This document shows positions 39,585 through 50,999 of a stretch of DNA of 64,000 nucleotides, one piece after another. Below the pieces are notes generated by a model. It was not told the DNA's origin, ran no database searches, and was given only the letters and a program-made list of their open reading frames with translations. A program made the position numbers and the translations under genes. The number at the start of each line of letters is the position of its first letter. Position 1 is the first letter of the stretch. The stretch is from Apoda limacodes. Lineage: Eukaryota; Arthropoda; Insecta; Lepidoptera; Limacodidae. The stretch is taken from positions 9,181,001-9,245,000 of the forward strand of contig OX291553.1 in the NCBI GenBank assembly GCA_946406115.1, given 5' to 3'.

Positions 39585-40599
39585 ACTTAAAATCTGTGTA
39601 GGCAGGCTTGCGTTTGGCTATCTTTCTATTTATTTAGGTAGTCCTTTATGATTGTGAATTAGGTAGCTGTGATCTAGATATTTAAGTGTTACGAATCACC
39701 CTATGTGATTAGGATTTTGTGCATTAAAAGCTGTTGCTATATAATGAAAGAGTATACTAATATAACCTGCCTTACCCTTGAAAAGTGTTTCTTTACTCGC
39801 CTTTGAACTCCCTCTATCTTTTCTCCTCCTACTGAGCACCTAGCCGGTGCATTCGGTAACAGGGCAATACTGCTTTAACCTGTCCCGTTATAAGGAAAAT
39901 TTGCGAAAACCGTAAAGTTTTAGTTACATCATATTATAAAAAATAAAGTTTGCACCGAACCCCGGTGCGCGAGCCAGACTCGTACTTGGCCGGTTTTTTA
40001 TTCACATCTGGCTAGGAAACGCGCTTTACAGTTCTCTATGTCTACGGCTCCTACTTTCAAAACCGTTTAGACTGATCTAGACTCCACACTAAAATTATAG
40101 ATGTAAAAGTGTCTCTGTGTACCTGTATGTTTGTTACATTTTTGACTATTGTTAAAAAAAAACTCAAAACGGTAAAACTTTACTTAGTCTATTACGTTAA
40201 GCAACGAGAATTTTTTGTAAATATTCCTGTTCATAAATCATAAATATAAACTATAAAAATTTAAATGTCAATTACGTAACTATTTCAAATTAAGATAAGA
40301 ACTTGATTAAAAAAGTATCTTGTTGTTCTTGATAAGGAAGCATTCGAATACTTAATAAAGGTTAAGGCTATCACTTTCATACCTATATTATTAATGATAA
40401 AAACAGAAACGAAAAGTATCTATTTTTATTTTATTTTTATTTATTTATTTCATGTACACAATTATAGGACACTTAAAACATATAAAATAAAAAAATAGCA
40501 ATGTACATATCCATGTTTTGAGGGGATGAGTGATCCAAAATTACTACTTTACTGCTGTTCTGATTCAAGGTTCCAACGGCCTGTCTAACCACAACAGGC

Positions 40600-40790
40600 C
40601 ATGGCAGGTCTCACCCGCCTGTGGGTAGACAGCGCTGCTCTTCATAGGCAGGAAATTCATGGTTAGGTACGCACAAAGCGGTTTTAGTAGAACTTCCTGC
40701 CCCGAAAGTCTAGGTTGTGGAAGTTTTATCTAAGGATTACAGTATGGATTTCTTTAAAGAATATTAGGCGGTTATATGATTATAGTTTCC
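40600..40790 (+). repeat. Diverged LINE-A C-terminal fragment
   Basis: CGCACAAAGCGGTTTTAGTA, GAACTTCCTGCCCCGAAAGT, AAGGATTACAGTATGGATTT and CTTTAAAGAATATTAGG follow the LINE-A order (VRF, NFLP, KDYSMGFFK), with deletions. No A-tail remains. Confidence 0.55.
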
Positions 40791-42407
40791 TTTTAAGGAA
40801 TAGGAACAGTTTTGACGGCCATTACCATCTATACATATAAAACGAGATTATCTCGGATGAAGTGAGAATTAGGTCCCAGGACCTAATCTATAGGTGTGCC
40901 AAGTTTAATTCCGATCCATTTAGTGGCTGAAGCGTTATTGAGAAACAAACATCCATCCAGACATACAAACTTTCACATTTGGTGTGTGTGTGTCGAAGGC
41001 ATGGTAGTGTGTGCAATGTTTTTTTATGAATTTAATTTATTTCTAATGCATATTATACAAAAATATTAGCTTTTTGCACTCTTCTCCATATGAACTTTAA
41101 CTGTGCCTTTCATAGGTACTCGTACGTTCACGTAATTTTTGTAGAAAGGGGTACAAATTTTTTGTTTTACGTATTAATATAACGATTATAGCTACGTCTG
41201 TGACGACCTTAACATATAAGCTGTTCTTGTTATAATTAAGAAATTAAAAATTAAATGAATCCTATGTGTATATAGGGTCGGTTTTTATAACCGCGCTTGA
41301 CTATTTTATGTACCCTATAACACTTAGGACTTTGTTTGACCCCTCATTTCTTATATAAATAATGAATCAAAAAATAGTTGAACCAAACAAAAGATTGAAT
41401 TATTCAGGTACAACACTATTTTTACGTTAGCATAAGGTGGCAACCCACCAAATGTCACTTTAGTCTATATAATTAAAAATCAAGGTTTAAATATCTAGGT
41501 CTGCAGTGAACCAGTTTTCTATTAAATTTTATAGTTCAAAAGTTATACAGGATTCTAGTTTTTCATACAAATGGTAACAAAAAAGATTCCTAGTTAATAA
41601 AAACATTTTATTAAAAGATTTTGAGAAACCACAGACATAGATATTCGGCTTAGTAGTTAATGGTGTATCATTCAAAAATCTTGACGATATTTTAGATGTA
41701 GCCAATGTAGTTTATAAAAATATCAGTCTCACTTTCAGTTTTACGTATGTGAAGTTTACTTTTTTAGTTCAATCGTAGATATATTTTTTTGACGTGACAA
41801 CGTCTTATAAATTGGTTTGCCGGGTGACACTTCAAGAAACTGCGTTACGCTCCGCTCACGTTATGCGCTCACAATGAGAGCGAGTGAGAGGCACGCGGCA
41901 TGGTTAGCCCGCCTAAGAGCGAGAGAGACAGACATAAAAAGTGAAAGGCACAAGTTGTCACGATTCCGGACGGTTGTCCGACACTAATTTTTTTTATCAA
42001 GATAACATACTAATATAGGTACAATTGAAACTCGATAATTTTGTTGTCTTAGTCGCATTATTTATATATGCGTAAAGAATTTTTATCATATAAGCACTGT
42101 GCACTTTTACACGATCTATTTCGAGATCATTTCGACCCCACTGTATCTCCATCCACGTTAAAGCTACTAAAATGATTTTTGTATGAAGATAAAGGTTACC
42201 CATCAGAAGCAAGCTTTATTGTACGTCTAAAGGAAATATTATAGTATATACTGTTTTTTTTGTCGTTTGTCGTTGCATCGATTTTGATGAAATTTAACAA
42301 AAAGTATCCCCAATACCGCTTAAAGATGAATGAAATAAATTAAGAATACTTTTATCATGGCTAACTCTCTATATAATAAACTGTAGAAAGAATTTTCTTC
42401 GCGCACC

Positions 42408-42627
42408 CACACTGAAAAATAAAAGATTAGCTAACAATAACACTATTTTATCTACTGGTAACATAATTTGGGGACTGCTCAACTAAATTGCTAATAGTAG
42501 ATTAAATGTTGAAAAAAGTTATATGCAACGAATCAGTTGTTTAGGTAATTATAACAAAGGTTTGGTTAATACTAATAGTAAATTTTGAATAGCTAAACCA
42601 GTTTAGTTATCCTTTTTTTTCAGTGCA
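42408..42627. mobile_element. MITE with CACTGAAAA inverted ends
   Basis: CACTGAAAAATAAAAGATTA at the left is mirrored by TTATCCTTTTTTTTCAGTG at the right; about 220 bp, AT-rich, no ORF. Confidence 0.55.
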
Positions 42628-43233
42628 GTTGTGTGCGGTATCGTTGAATAAGTCATTAAAAATGCATCTGAGCTTTTTCTTCTCTAAAATGAACTTTGCG
42701 GATTTTATTTAAAAAATATTCCCCTCTGATAAGAATCCTGACAATAGATATTATTATATGTCCTTTTCCAACTATAATTATTTTGAACAAAATCAGTTTT
42801 TCAGACAGCCGCAAAACTTTCTTATTCTGCGGACGGAGTACGACTCGCACTTTGCCGTTTTTTTTTAAAGCTGAGTAGAATATCAGGTAAAATCTAGTTA
42901 TTGGTATATCGTTTTGTTGCCATAATTAAAACAAATCAACAGATTAAATTTATTAGTAGAGAATAAACTTATCAATCAAAAGTACGGAACATGATTGAGT
43001 TTATAGCTAATGTATAAAAGTCGTTTTCGAACAAGATAAAATGACCTCGCACCAAGCTGATTTCCTTGCTAAAATTATTTTTGGCAACAGTCTGTCGTAC
43101 CTGTTTATACAGGAAAATATGCAGGAAATAGCTCACTGGTAATTTAAAACAAAACAGTAGCAGATAATATTTTGTAGTTCTTTATATTAATAATGCTCTA
43201 TTTACGGAAACAAAAAAAAAAGATATTAGACAC

Positions 43234-43501
43234 AGCCGGTAACATAAGATCTCCCGTCATCGCGAAATTAATTTTTTTTTAAATCAACATAAAAAAGGCA
43301 TACAAACGAAATAATATTGGTATGACTAGGTATTACAGGCAAAAATATATTTTTTAACTTAACCGTACTTAAAGTTATTTTCATATGATTTAATTAAACC
43401 ATAATTTAATATTTTTTCACTGTGTAAAACCAAGTTTATTTTGTTCGTATGACTTTTTATTCAATTCCGCTATGAGGACGTGAGATTTGATGTTGCCGGC
43501 T
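43234..43501. mobile_element. MITE with AGCCGG inverted ends
   Basis: Left arm AGCCGGTAACATAAGATCTC and CCGTCAT...GCGAAATT; right arm on the other strand AGCCGGCAACATCAAATCTC then ACGTCCTCA...GCGGAATT. A second inner pair (GCATACAAACGAAATAA with TTATTTTGTTCGTATGAC) also matches. About 268 bp, noncoding. Confidence 0.75.
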
Positions 43502-44089
43502 AATTATCTATTTTAAGTTATTTTCCTCATTAAATGCAGTCAATGTCTTTTACGAGCTTTTTACCCTCATATAAGAAATTATAGAATATTGACAAAAATT
43601 AAAAATAAATAATGACTTAACAGAATGTCATACAACTAAAAACGCCGAGCTATCAAAATATAATGTAGGTACTAAAATGTAGGGAACTTTTGGAAAATCA
43701 AATTTGTATATTTTTTTACGGTGTTTAAAAGCGTACAAAGTTGAAGTTAAACTGAACTAGTGCTCTGAATTACTGAATTCTGAAGAAACTAAATTAATGT
43801 AAGGTATTTGATAATTATAAGCAATTATTATGTTACTTAAAAGAAAAAGGTATGCCTATTTGTATGGTCCACAAACAAAAAGGCTTTTATATTTTGTAAG
43901 ATATACTTTTTCTGACTTTCGTGTACCTAATCGTTGTATTCAAACGTGATTAATGACGCTCGAGCGATTCGTTTAACTTTTGGGTGTTTATTTTGACAAA
44001 GTAAATAGGACGGTTTCTATGTAAGAGCTTAATACGACTTTTTTATTTTCAGTATAAACAAATATTTTATGTAGTTTATATTGATAATG

Positions 44090-44590
44090 TAGCCGTAATG
44101 AGCAGCCTGAACTGGGGAAGTAACTCCATCTTACAGAAAACCCCGGCCATATTAATACTAACATTAAGTAGTGTTGTGTTCCTGGCGGTGAGTAAGGTTG
44201 CCAGAGCTTTTTGAGGATACGCTGTGCGGACAACGGAGGACCAACGGTGCTTGTTGCTGTCATTGTTTGGCGTAGACGTTGCTTGCTGGTCCGGCGGTCA
44301 GGGAGACCTGATGAAACGGCTGACCGCTGGCCGCCCGCAGGTTGTACGGGTTCCCGCACCCAGGGAACCTGTGGAAAGTCTCTGAAGTGGTAGTCGTGCC
44401 AGAGAAGGATACCGGGGTACACCCGGCTACTACAACAGAGAGGGATCAAGAGCCGTTCCGCCCGCCGGCCGACAACCCCATTATGTATGCCGAGCTTACA
44501 CAGGTCTAGTACCGCACCTTTTCGTCCTATTAGCTGTCTGTGCAATGAATCCTCATATTTAGTCTGAGTAACTTCAAAAAAAGGCCAGAA
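44090..44590 (+). other. GC-rich segment preceding LINE-A copy 1
   Basis: A GC-rich block with AGTAAGGTTGCCAGAGC near 44190, likely the 5' or ORF1 part of a LINE, joined to the endonuclease start at 44629. The 185-codon ORF on the opposite strand has no recognisable domain and is treated as chance. Confidence 0.45.
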
Positions 44591-44599
44591 AAAAGGTTT

Positions 44600-46110
44600 C
44601 TACAGCGGCTCCTCCATCTACATTTAATGTGGATTTTTGTAACATAAGGGGTTTTAACGCAAACCTTAACGCAGTCCATCGCCATCTGGAGACTTCGCTG
44701 CCATCCATTCTTTTGCTAACGGAGACGCAGATATCCTGCGGACTCAAGTGTCATGCACACCATCCATCTGGGCCAACTAATTGGCGTTGTGTGTGGCATT
44801 ATAAGTCGGCAGACTGGGATGGATTGCGAAAATTTTATGCATCGTGCCCGTGGAGGCAGATCTGCCTTAGCTCAGAAGATCCTGACGTCTGCGCAGCGAC
44901 TGCTCTGCACTGAGACAATCCTCGCTGGCATGAAATGTTATATGCCTAACCCGCGAGTAGCTGCCGGCTTCAAAAAACGACCGTGGTTTAATAGGTCTTG
45001 CAGAGAAGCAAAAATCCTTAAGCAAACTACATATAAGGCTTGGACCACGGCTCGTTATAATAAGGACGTAATTATAATAAGACTGGGGTTGCCTATCAAA
45101 GTTGCCATCTAACAGAATGCCCGAGGGTTTGTGCAAATAGTTGGCAAGCTTTTCGTCCGGCAGACGATAGTTAATGATATTTGCTCTGATAGCATGGACA
45201 TTAATGCTGGTGTCCCGCAAGGCTTTATGCTGTCTCCTACGCTGTTTCTATTGCATATCAATGACATGTTGGACATCAACAACATGCATTGCTTTGCAGA
45301 TTACAGAACTGGAGACACTAATGTATAAGGGTCGTGTAAACATCCCTCGTTCCGTTGTAGAGGAAAATTGCGGAGAACTTATGTCTCAAATCGAGACCAC
45401 ACTGTCCAAGGTCTCTGACTGGGGACGGGAAAACTTGGTCCGATTCAATCCTACAAAGACAAAAGTCTGCGCGTTCACCGCTAAGAAAATCCTATTCACT
45501 GTAGTCCCACAATTCCATAACACACCCCTCCCCATCTCCAAGAGCATTGTAATCCTTGATGTTGACATCTGCAGCAATGTTCAGTTCCGAGACAATCATT
45601 TGCAAGACAAGGTGAAGCTGGCGTCCAAAAAACAAGATTTACTCAACAGAGCAAAGCAGTACTTACAAATCGCAAGTTCAGCCTCATATGGAGTACTGCT
45701 GCCATCTCTGGGCGGATGCACCCGAATACCAGCTTGGCCCTTTTGACTCGGTTCATTGACGGGCTGTGAGAATTTTTGAAAATCCCAAACTTACTTGCCG
45801 TATCGAGCCCTCAAGTCTGAAGAGAGACTTTGCCTCCCTGTGTGTGTTCTACCTCTTGTACAATGGGATGTGTTTTGAGGAATTGTTTGAAATAATTTCC
45901 ACAGCTACTTTCTACCATCGCTCCGAACGCCATCGAAAGCGAATTCATTCTCATTCTTTGTAACCTAAGTGGTCACGAACAGTGCGGTTTGACATGAACT
46001 TTCTCGCGTGAACGCTAAGGGAGCTGTGAAATGAGCTCCCTGCTGAGGTTTTCTCCAGGGACTACGATATGGGGTTCTTTAAGAAGAAAGTGATTAGATT
46101 TAAAACGTGA
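44600..46110 (+). pseudogene. LINE-A copy 1, non-LTR retrotransposon with internal deletions
   Basis: Reads in shifting frames from the apurinic-type endonuclease start (NIRGFNANLNAVHRHLE, LLLTETQIS), across a deletion to NWRCVWHYKSADWDGLRKFY, then after a larger deletion near 45110 straight to the reverse transcriptase palm (SDSMDINAGVPQGFMLSPTL, FLLHINDMLDINNMHCFADY). The catalytic YADD box has become FADY, so one catalytic aspartate is lost. The thumb follows (NPTKTKVCAFTAKK), then the C-terminal part to GFFKKKVIRF. The 3' UTR and A-tail are missing. Jockey/CR1-like by general form; the clade is not settled. Non-functional. Confidence 0.85.
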
Positions 46111-46306
46111 TTTTAGTCCTAATAGTTTAGGTTCTAATGGTATGTTTACACTCTTGCATTCAACGCTATGTTATTGGGTACATGTACGAGCACAAGTGTA
46201 TAAACAGTTCCGACGGCTGCGTGGCACGAGTGTAAACGCGACATAGGTAATATTTAATTTCACCAGCACGCTAGTTTGCAATAATTTTGTGCAGGTAAAA
46301 TTATCG

Positions 46307-46329
46307 ATAGTGTTGTTTGACAACACTAT
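46307..46329. repeat. Perfect 10-bp hairpin
   Basis: ATAGTGTTGT and ACAACACTAT flank a 3-base loop TTG. No downstream T-run or gene gives it a clear function. Confidence 0.7.
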
Positions 46330-48617
46330 TCTACTCACATATTTGCAATTTTTCTTCGGTTTAATTTTTTATTTGGCATTGTTGATCTTGTAAATTCTAT
46401 ATCTATGGCAATTTTTAAAATTTTATACAAAAAGTGCATAAGCGTCATTCCCCTAGTAGATGCGTGTCTCTTTCTTATTATCAACAGCTAACATCATCAC
46501 TATTACTTATATAGTTAAACATTATTTAAAAAAAAAAAATTGATAAATAATTTTTATCGCCACAAATTACACGTTATTATTTTTTTTTAACCGGCAGAAG
46601 TTCACTGCTATATATAGCCCTTCCGCATACCTAATGTTTCCATAACAGCCACTCCCAAGCCGCTCCCATCCATTGGCTTCTTGTAACCCTTACTGGCTAG
46701 TCTGTACATCTGCTCGGGGGCTGTTCCATGTTTCCTCTCCCAGTTTTCCAGTTGCTAATAGCGGCTTGCTATGAACTTGTATTTATCATTGTTTATCGGT
46801 GCGACTAGTGATGTACCATGCGCATTGTAATCTCACTAGGTTAATTATTCGAGCTTTTTCGGTGATTTTGGTTCTTTGGCTGATTAACTTAATACCTACA
46901 GATTTTATCGCACAAAGAGAGTTATTATGACAGTTAATAATAAAACTTCGTTATTGGCTTGTGATTCTTACGGCAATTTCTCGATTATACGATTGAGAAC
47001 TCCTTGATTAAGACTTTTGTTATAGCAAGCTATAGTTACAGCTATGGTTTGTTCGTGAAATTCGGTAATAGTTTTTACTTTTGAATTTTCCAGGATAAAA
47101 AATAACCTATATCCTTCCCCGGATCTCAAACTATCTTCTTAACAAATTTCATCTAAATCGATTCAGCGGTTCATCCACTGGTTGAGGCGTGTTTGAGTAA
47201 CAAGCAACCAAACATCAAACCTTTCGTATTAATAATATTAATGGGATAGCTGGTAAATAATGAATATTACTAGTGGCTCCACCCGCCCTAAATTTCGTTT
47301 TAGGCGTGGATCTCCTTAATTAAACCGATCAAGTTTGCTATAGCAAGCTATGGTTCGTTTAGGTTCAGTTATAGTTATCCCAGCGGGGAATTTTTCGACA
47401 TGAAAAGTAATCCATAGTATCAGCTACCTCTATATCAATTTTAATCAAAATTGCTTCAGCCGTTTGAGCGTAACGAAGTTACAAACTTTCGCCTATATAA
47501 TATTATAGCGTGATAACTATTGTTAACTATATCTATGACACCTACATTTCGTCAGGTATGTTTGCGTATTTTCAGCTGTTCTTAAGCAACTATGCTTAAA
47601 GAAGCAGCGTCTCTAGTGTGCAGGGCAAGGCAGCCCTAATATTATACTACAAATAGTATAGCCTAAGGGGGTAGGTGAAATGTTTAGAACTCGTTGAGTA
47701 GATAAATACTGTATTTTTTGGGTTTAAATATATGGAAACGGAAAATTGGTTTATTATTACGTATATATTATTAACAAATACCAATATATTTTATAAATCA
47801 GATTTTTTTATTTGAAACTCCCTCATTTTTCCTATTACATACCACCAACTTGATTTTACAGTCAAATGCGTAGCATAGAAGGGATTCACTTACCTACTGC
47901 TAAAGAATAATGCTGCCTTTCGGACGGCTTATAATATTCTACATTTGGCAAATGTACGAAGTCCGACACGCATTTGGCCGGTTTTGCTTCATTGTCTTGA
48001 TTAACTGTAGTTTTTCTGAAAATTTCATCTTTACGGTAATTGTCAACCTTTTTTTGCGGCCGTTGCTTGACAAAAACAAAATAACCTCAAAATTACAAGA
48101 TGTGTTTTATTAAAAAAATAAATTTTAGTAGCTAAAAGACCCTTGTCACAAACTTTACTTGTCTTGTAGCAAAGCTAGTTACAGCACTAACGAAAATATT
48201 CCACTTAGCTACAATTAATTATTATAGGGTGTTATATAACGCGACGTTATATCACCGTCCCTAGAGACAGCGTAAGCGAGGTCGCTCGAAATAGTCCTCT
48301 ACGATTGCTTTTATCGTTTACGACCCAAACACTACTGGTATTATTCCTCTCTATTAATTACAAATATCAATAAAATTTCGGTTATTTTACCCGAAGAGGC
48401 CATTATTATTACTTTTACAGCTCACGTAATATTACAATTTGTCGCGAAAGCATTTTGGAACGCCCTAAAATTGTAAATCTGTGGTTTACCTATTTACTTA
48501 CTTATAGTTAGAGCATATATTTTTTTGCTGCTTTACTTAGATTCCTATTGATTAGATCAAGGCTTGTATTAGTTTTAATTCGGCGAGTATGGACATAAAT
48601 GCTCAATATTCTAATAC
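46330..48617. other. Repeat-derived noncoding stretch
   Basis: No gene recognised. Contains the repeat copy 47266-47505 and, near 47050-47250, a segment ending in CAAACCTTTCGTATTAATAA that resembles lepidopteran repeat ends. A GC-richer patch at 46600-46790 is unexplained. Confidence 0.45.
47266..47505 (+). repeat. Interspersed repeat related to 31797-32105
   Basis: TAGTGGCTCCACCCGCCCTA, AATTTCGTTTTAGGCGTGG, CTCCTTAATTAA, TATAGCAAGCTATGGTTCG and GTTATCCCAGC appear in the same order as at 31797. Confidence 0.65.
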
Positions 48618-49070
48618 TAAAAAATCAGCCAAGTGCGAGTCGGACTCGCGCACGAAGGGTTCTGTACCATTATCTATAAAAACGGCAAAAAAAACACGTT
48701 TGTTGTATGGGGATGTAATGCTCCCCTTAAATATTTGTTTTATTTTAATTTAATTATTTATTTTTAAAGTGACTATATAACTTAATATTCTGTGAATATT
48801 TAAAGGTTCTACCTGTTGCCGTTATCTATTTGGAGCAAATCGAGCAAAAAAATCACGTTAGGTTGTATGAGGGCCCCGGCAATATTTATTTTATTCTGTT
48901 TCATAGAATTTGTTTTTGTAGCGGCAATAGAAATACATCTTCTGTGAAAATTTCAATTGTCTAACTATCACGGTTCATGAGATACAGCCTGGAGACAGAC
49001 GGACGAACGGACGGACAGCGGAGTCTTAGTAATGAGGTTCCGCTAATTACCCTTTAGGCACGGAACCCTA
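48618..49070 (+). repeat. Interspersed repeat, copy 2 of the family also at 862-1137
   Basis: The longer copy. It starts AAAAATCAGCCAAGTGCGAG and passes GGGTTCTGTACCATTATCTA, CACGTTTGTTGTATGGGG, ATATTCTGTGAATATTTAAA and CTACCTGTTGCCG, then continues with CACGGTTCATGAGATACAGC, a GACGGACGAACGGACGGACA run, and the end GGCACGGAACCCTA. No ORF. Confidence 0.75.
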
Positions 49071-49460
49071 ACAATAAAATACTTTGAAAAAACCTATAAG
49101 TACTAAAAATTTACATATTACAATGTGAGTCATTTGTTCAATATTTTATAAGTGACCAACGTCAGGTATGGTCATGGTCAGTCATACGATGGGTGACGGC
49201 ATATAATGGCACATTTTTGACTTTGCAGCTGTCGTCGTTAGGGCTGTTGTCATATAACAGCAATCGTTAAGCCTTTTATACAGCTTAAAAATCGCAGCCT
49301 AGACAGTGCACATTCGCATTGCGCCAGCGCGTAAAGGCCTTTGCCCTTGTAGTAGTGACAAACAATTCCTGAGGAGTATTATATAGTCTGTGGCTCAGGC
49401 AACAAGTACAAGTTAAGCTGATATGCTAATACGAGCGATAAGTTATCATAATATATATGT

Positions 49461-50965
49461 ACTAGCTTCTGCCCGTGATTTCGTCCGCGTGGATTAAAAA
49501 AAAGACAGCTTTTGTTACGAAACGGTTTTGTCTACAAATTTTGCCGTCTGGGGATAATTTTACATAAAAACGATAAAACGTCATTTGTAATTTTTTAACT
49601 TCAAGCCATTGTTATGCATTTAAGAGGCAGTACTACCTAAACTTAATTTTTTTGGCAAAAGTTTTCCGGATCCGCTGAGCAGAACCGACTAAAATTTTAT
49701 GTCTGTGTTTTTTGGTATATGGTCCAGACCCTGAACAACGTGAAAACACGGTTAATGAACTTTTGTTTGATAGAAAAATATCCTAAAGTTACCCCTTTTC
49801 ACTGTTTTCATTTAAAGTTTTGGCAAATAAATCTCCAAAGTCCCAAGTGCTATTAGATTATAAATTTGTCAAAGCATAGCCGTAATAGTGCTTTAGACCT
49901 TAAAAAACGCATTTTTATAAGAATGACGTGTAATAAACTATTAATTAATTTTATGTATTTCAATGAAAAAATCAGTAAGTTGAGATGTAACTGCACTATT
50001 CATGCACTCTTAGTTACATATTGCGTCATCCATGTTTTAACTGTCACGTAGTACTGCTTCTTAAGTTCTAAAATTACGGATTTCCAGACCTACATATTTG
50101 TAACCCATATTTTACGCTCTTAGGGGATGATTTTGCAAAATCCTTCTTTAGTGCTCGCTTACCTTTTAACAGAAAACTAGAAAACTGTGCAAAATATCAA
50201 GTTTCTAGACACAAAACCGTCGGAATCTCAAACAAATTTTCATCCTCTATTTGACCCCCTAGGGGATGCTTTATCTGAAGGCGAAATACCAAGTCCTGTG
50301 CATTAAACTTCAAAAGTGATGTATTTCCATACAAACTTCCAACCCCCATTTTATCCTCTTAGGGGATGAATTTCGCAAAATCTGTTCTAAGTGTTGGCGT
50401 ACATCATAACAGGAACCTCTGCACTAAATTTTGAGACTCTAGACATAAAAATAGATGCGTATAGATGAGACAAGAGAGTTATGCCAGGATCGTAGCAAGT
50501 GGCAGTCTTTGGTTTCTGCCTACCCCTCTGGGAAACAGGCGTGATGTTATGTATGTACGTATGTAGACATAAAAATATCTAACTACTCTCATATATTTTC
50601 ATCCACTATATTGCCCTTTAGGTAATGATTTTTCACAAATGTCAATCTTATTTTTTTAACTACAAGCCAAATACCATTTTTATGCAATTAGGTTGCATAA
50701 ATTGTGTTTCTAATCCATACTAATATTATAATAGAAAAAGTAACTCTGTCTGTCTGTCTATTAACTCTTCACGTTTAAACAGGTTCAGCTGTTTTAGATG
50801 AAATTTGGTATGGAGATAGTTTGAGTTCCAGGAAAGGACATAGGCTACTTGAAAACGTCTAGTGTGAGTCGGTATTTTTCTATAATTGAGAAGTTGCCGT
50901 AGGAATCTTACACCGATAACTAAATTTAGGGCAGGTGAAACCGCGGGCGAAAGCTAGTAAAAATA
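49461..50965. repeat. 1.5-kb repeat composite with ACTAGCTT...AAGCTAGT ends
   Basis: It begins ACTAGCTTCTGCCCGTGATT and ends GCGGGCGAAAGCTAGT, a short inverted pair common in lepidopteran repeats. Inside, blocks of about 240 bp recur with CTCTTAGGGGATGA...TTTCGCAAAATC (near 50115 and 50360), each followed by a TCTAGACA block; weaker versions occur near 50265 and 50620. A 110-bp LINE tail is inserted at 50454-50563. Confidence 0.65.
50454..50563 (+). mobile_element. 110-bp 5'-truncated LINE insertion with 14-bp target duplication
   Basis: The insert carries GACAAGAGAGTTATGCCAGG, ATCGTAGCAAGTGGCAGTCT, TACCCCTCTGGGAAACAGGC and GTGATGTTATGTATGTACGT, the standard 3' end with a (TATG)n-like tail of a lepidopteran LINE. 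It is flanked on both sides by the identical TAGACATAAAAATA (50440-50453 and 50564-50577). Confidence 0.85.
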
Positions 50966-50999
50966 AAATTAAATTCATCACTATAGTTTTCTATTCAGA

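Larger units (their letters stand above)
37975..39769. mobile_element. 1.8-kb element bounded by 191-bp terminal inverted repeats
   Basis: The left arm 37975-38165 and the right arm 39579-39769 are reverse complements over 191 bases. I find one difference (AGTAAC versus AGCAAC near 38008/39737). The arms start CAGGTTATATTAGTATACTC and end AGATTTTAAGTGTAGTT. The interior (38166-39578) has no long ORF. It does hold an LTR-like block (38669-39584) and a GC-rich 0.45-kb part. No target-site duplication is visible next to the arms. It could be a foldback-type DNA transposon, a recent inverted duplication, or an assembly artefact. Confidence 0.7.

Noticed and set aside
43988..44545. 185-codon ORF on the - strand, among the longest in the window
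   Set aside because: No recognisable domain. It lies antisense to GC-rich sequence before LINE-A copy 1, and composition alone explains it.
46600..46790. Conserved-looking GC-richer patch as an exon
   Set aside because: An open - strand frame exists only briefly, with no clean splice pair and no recognised protein; more likely a repeat remnant.
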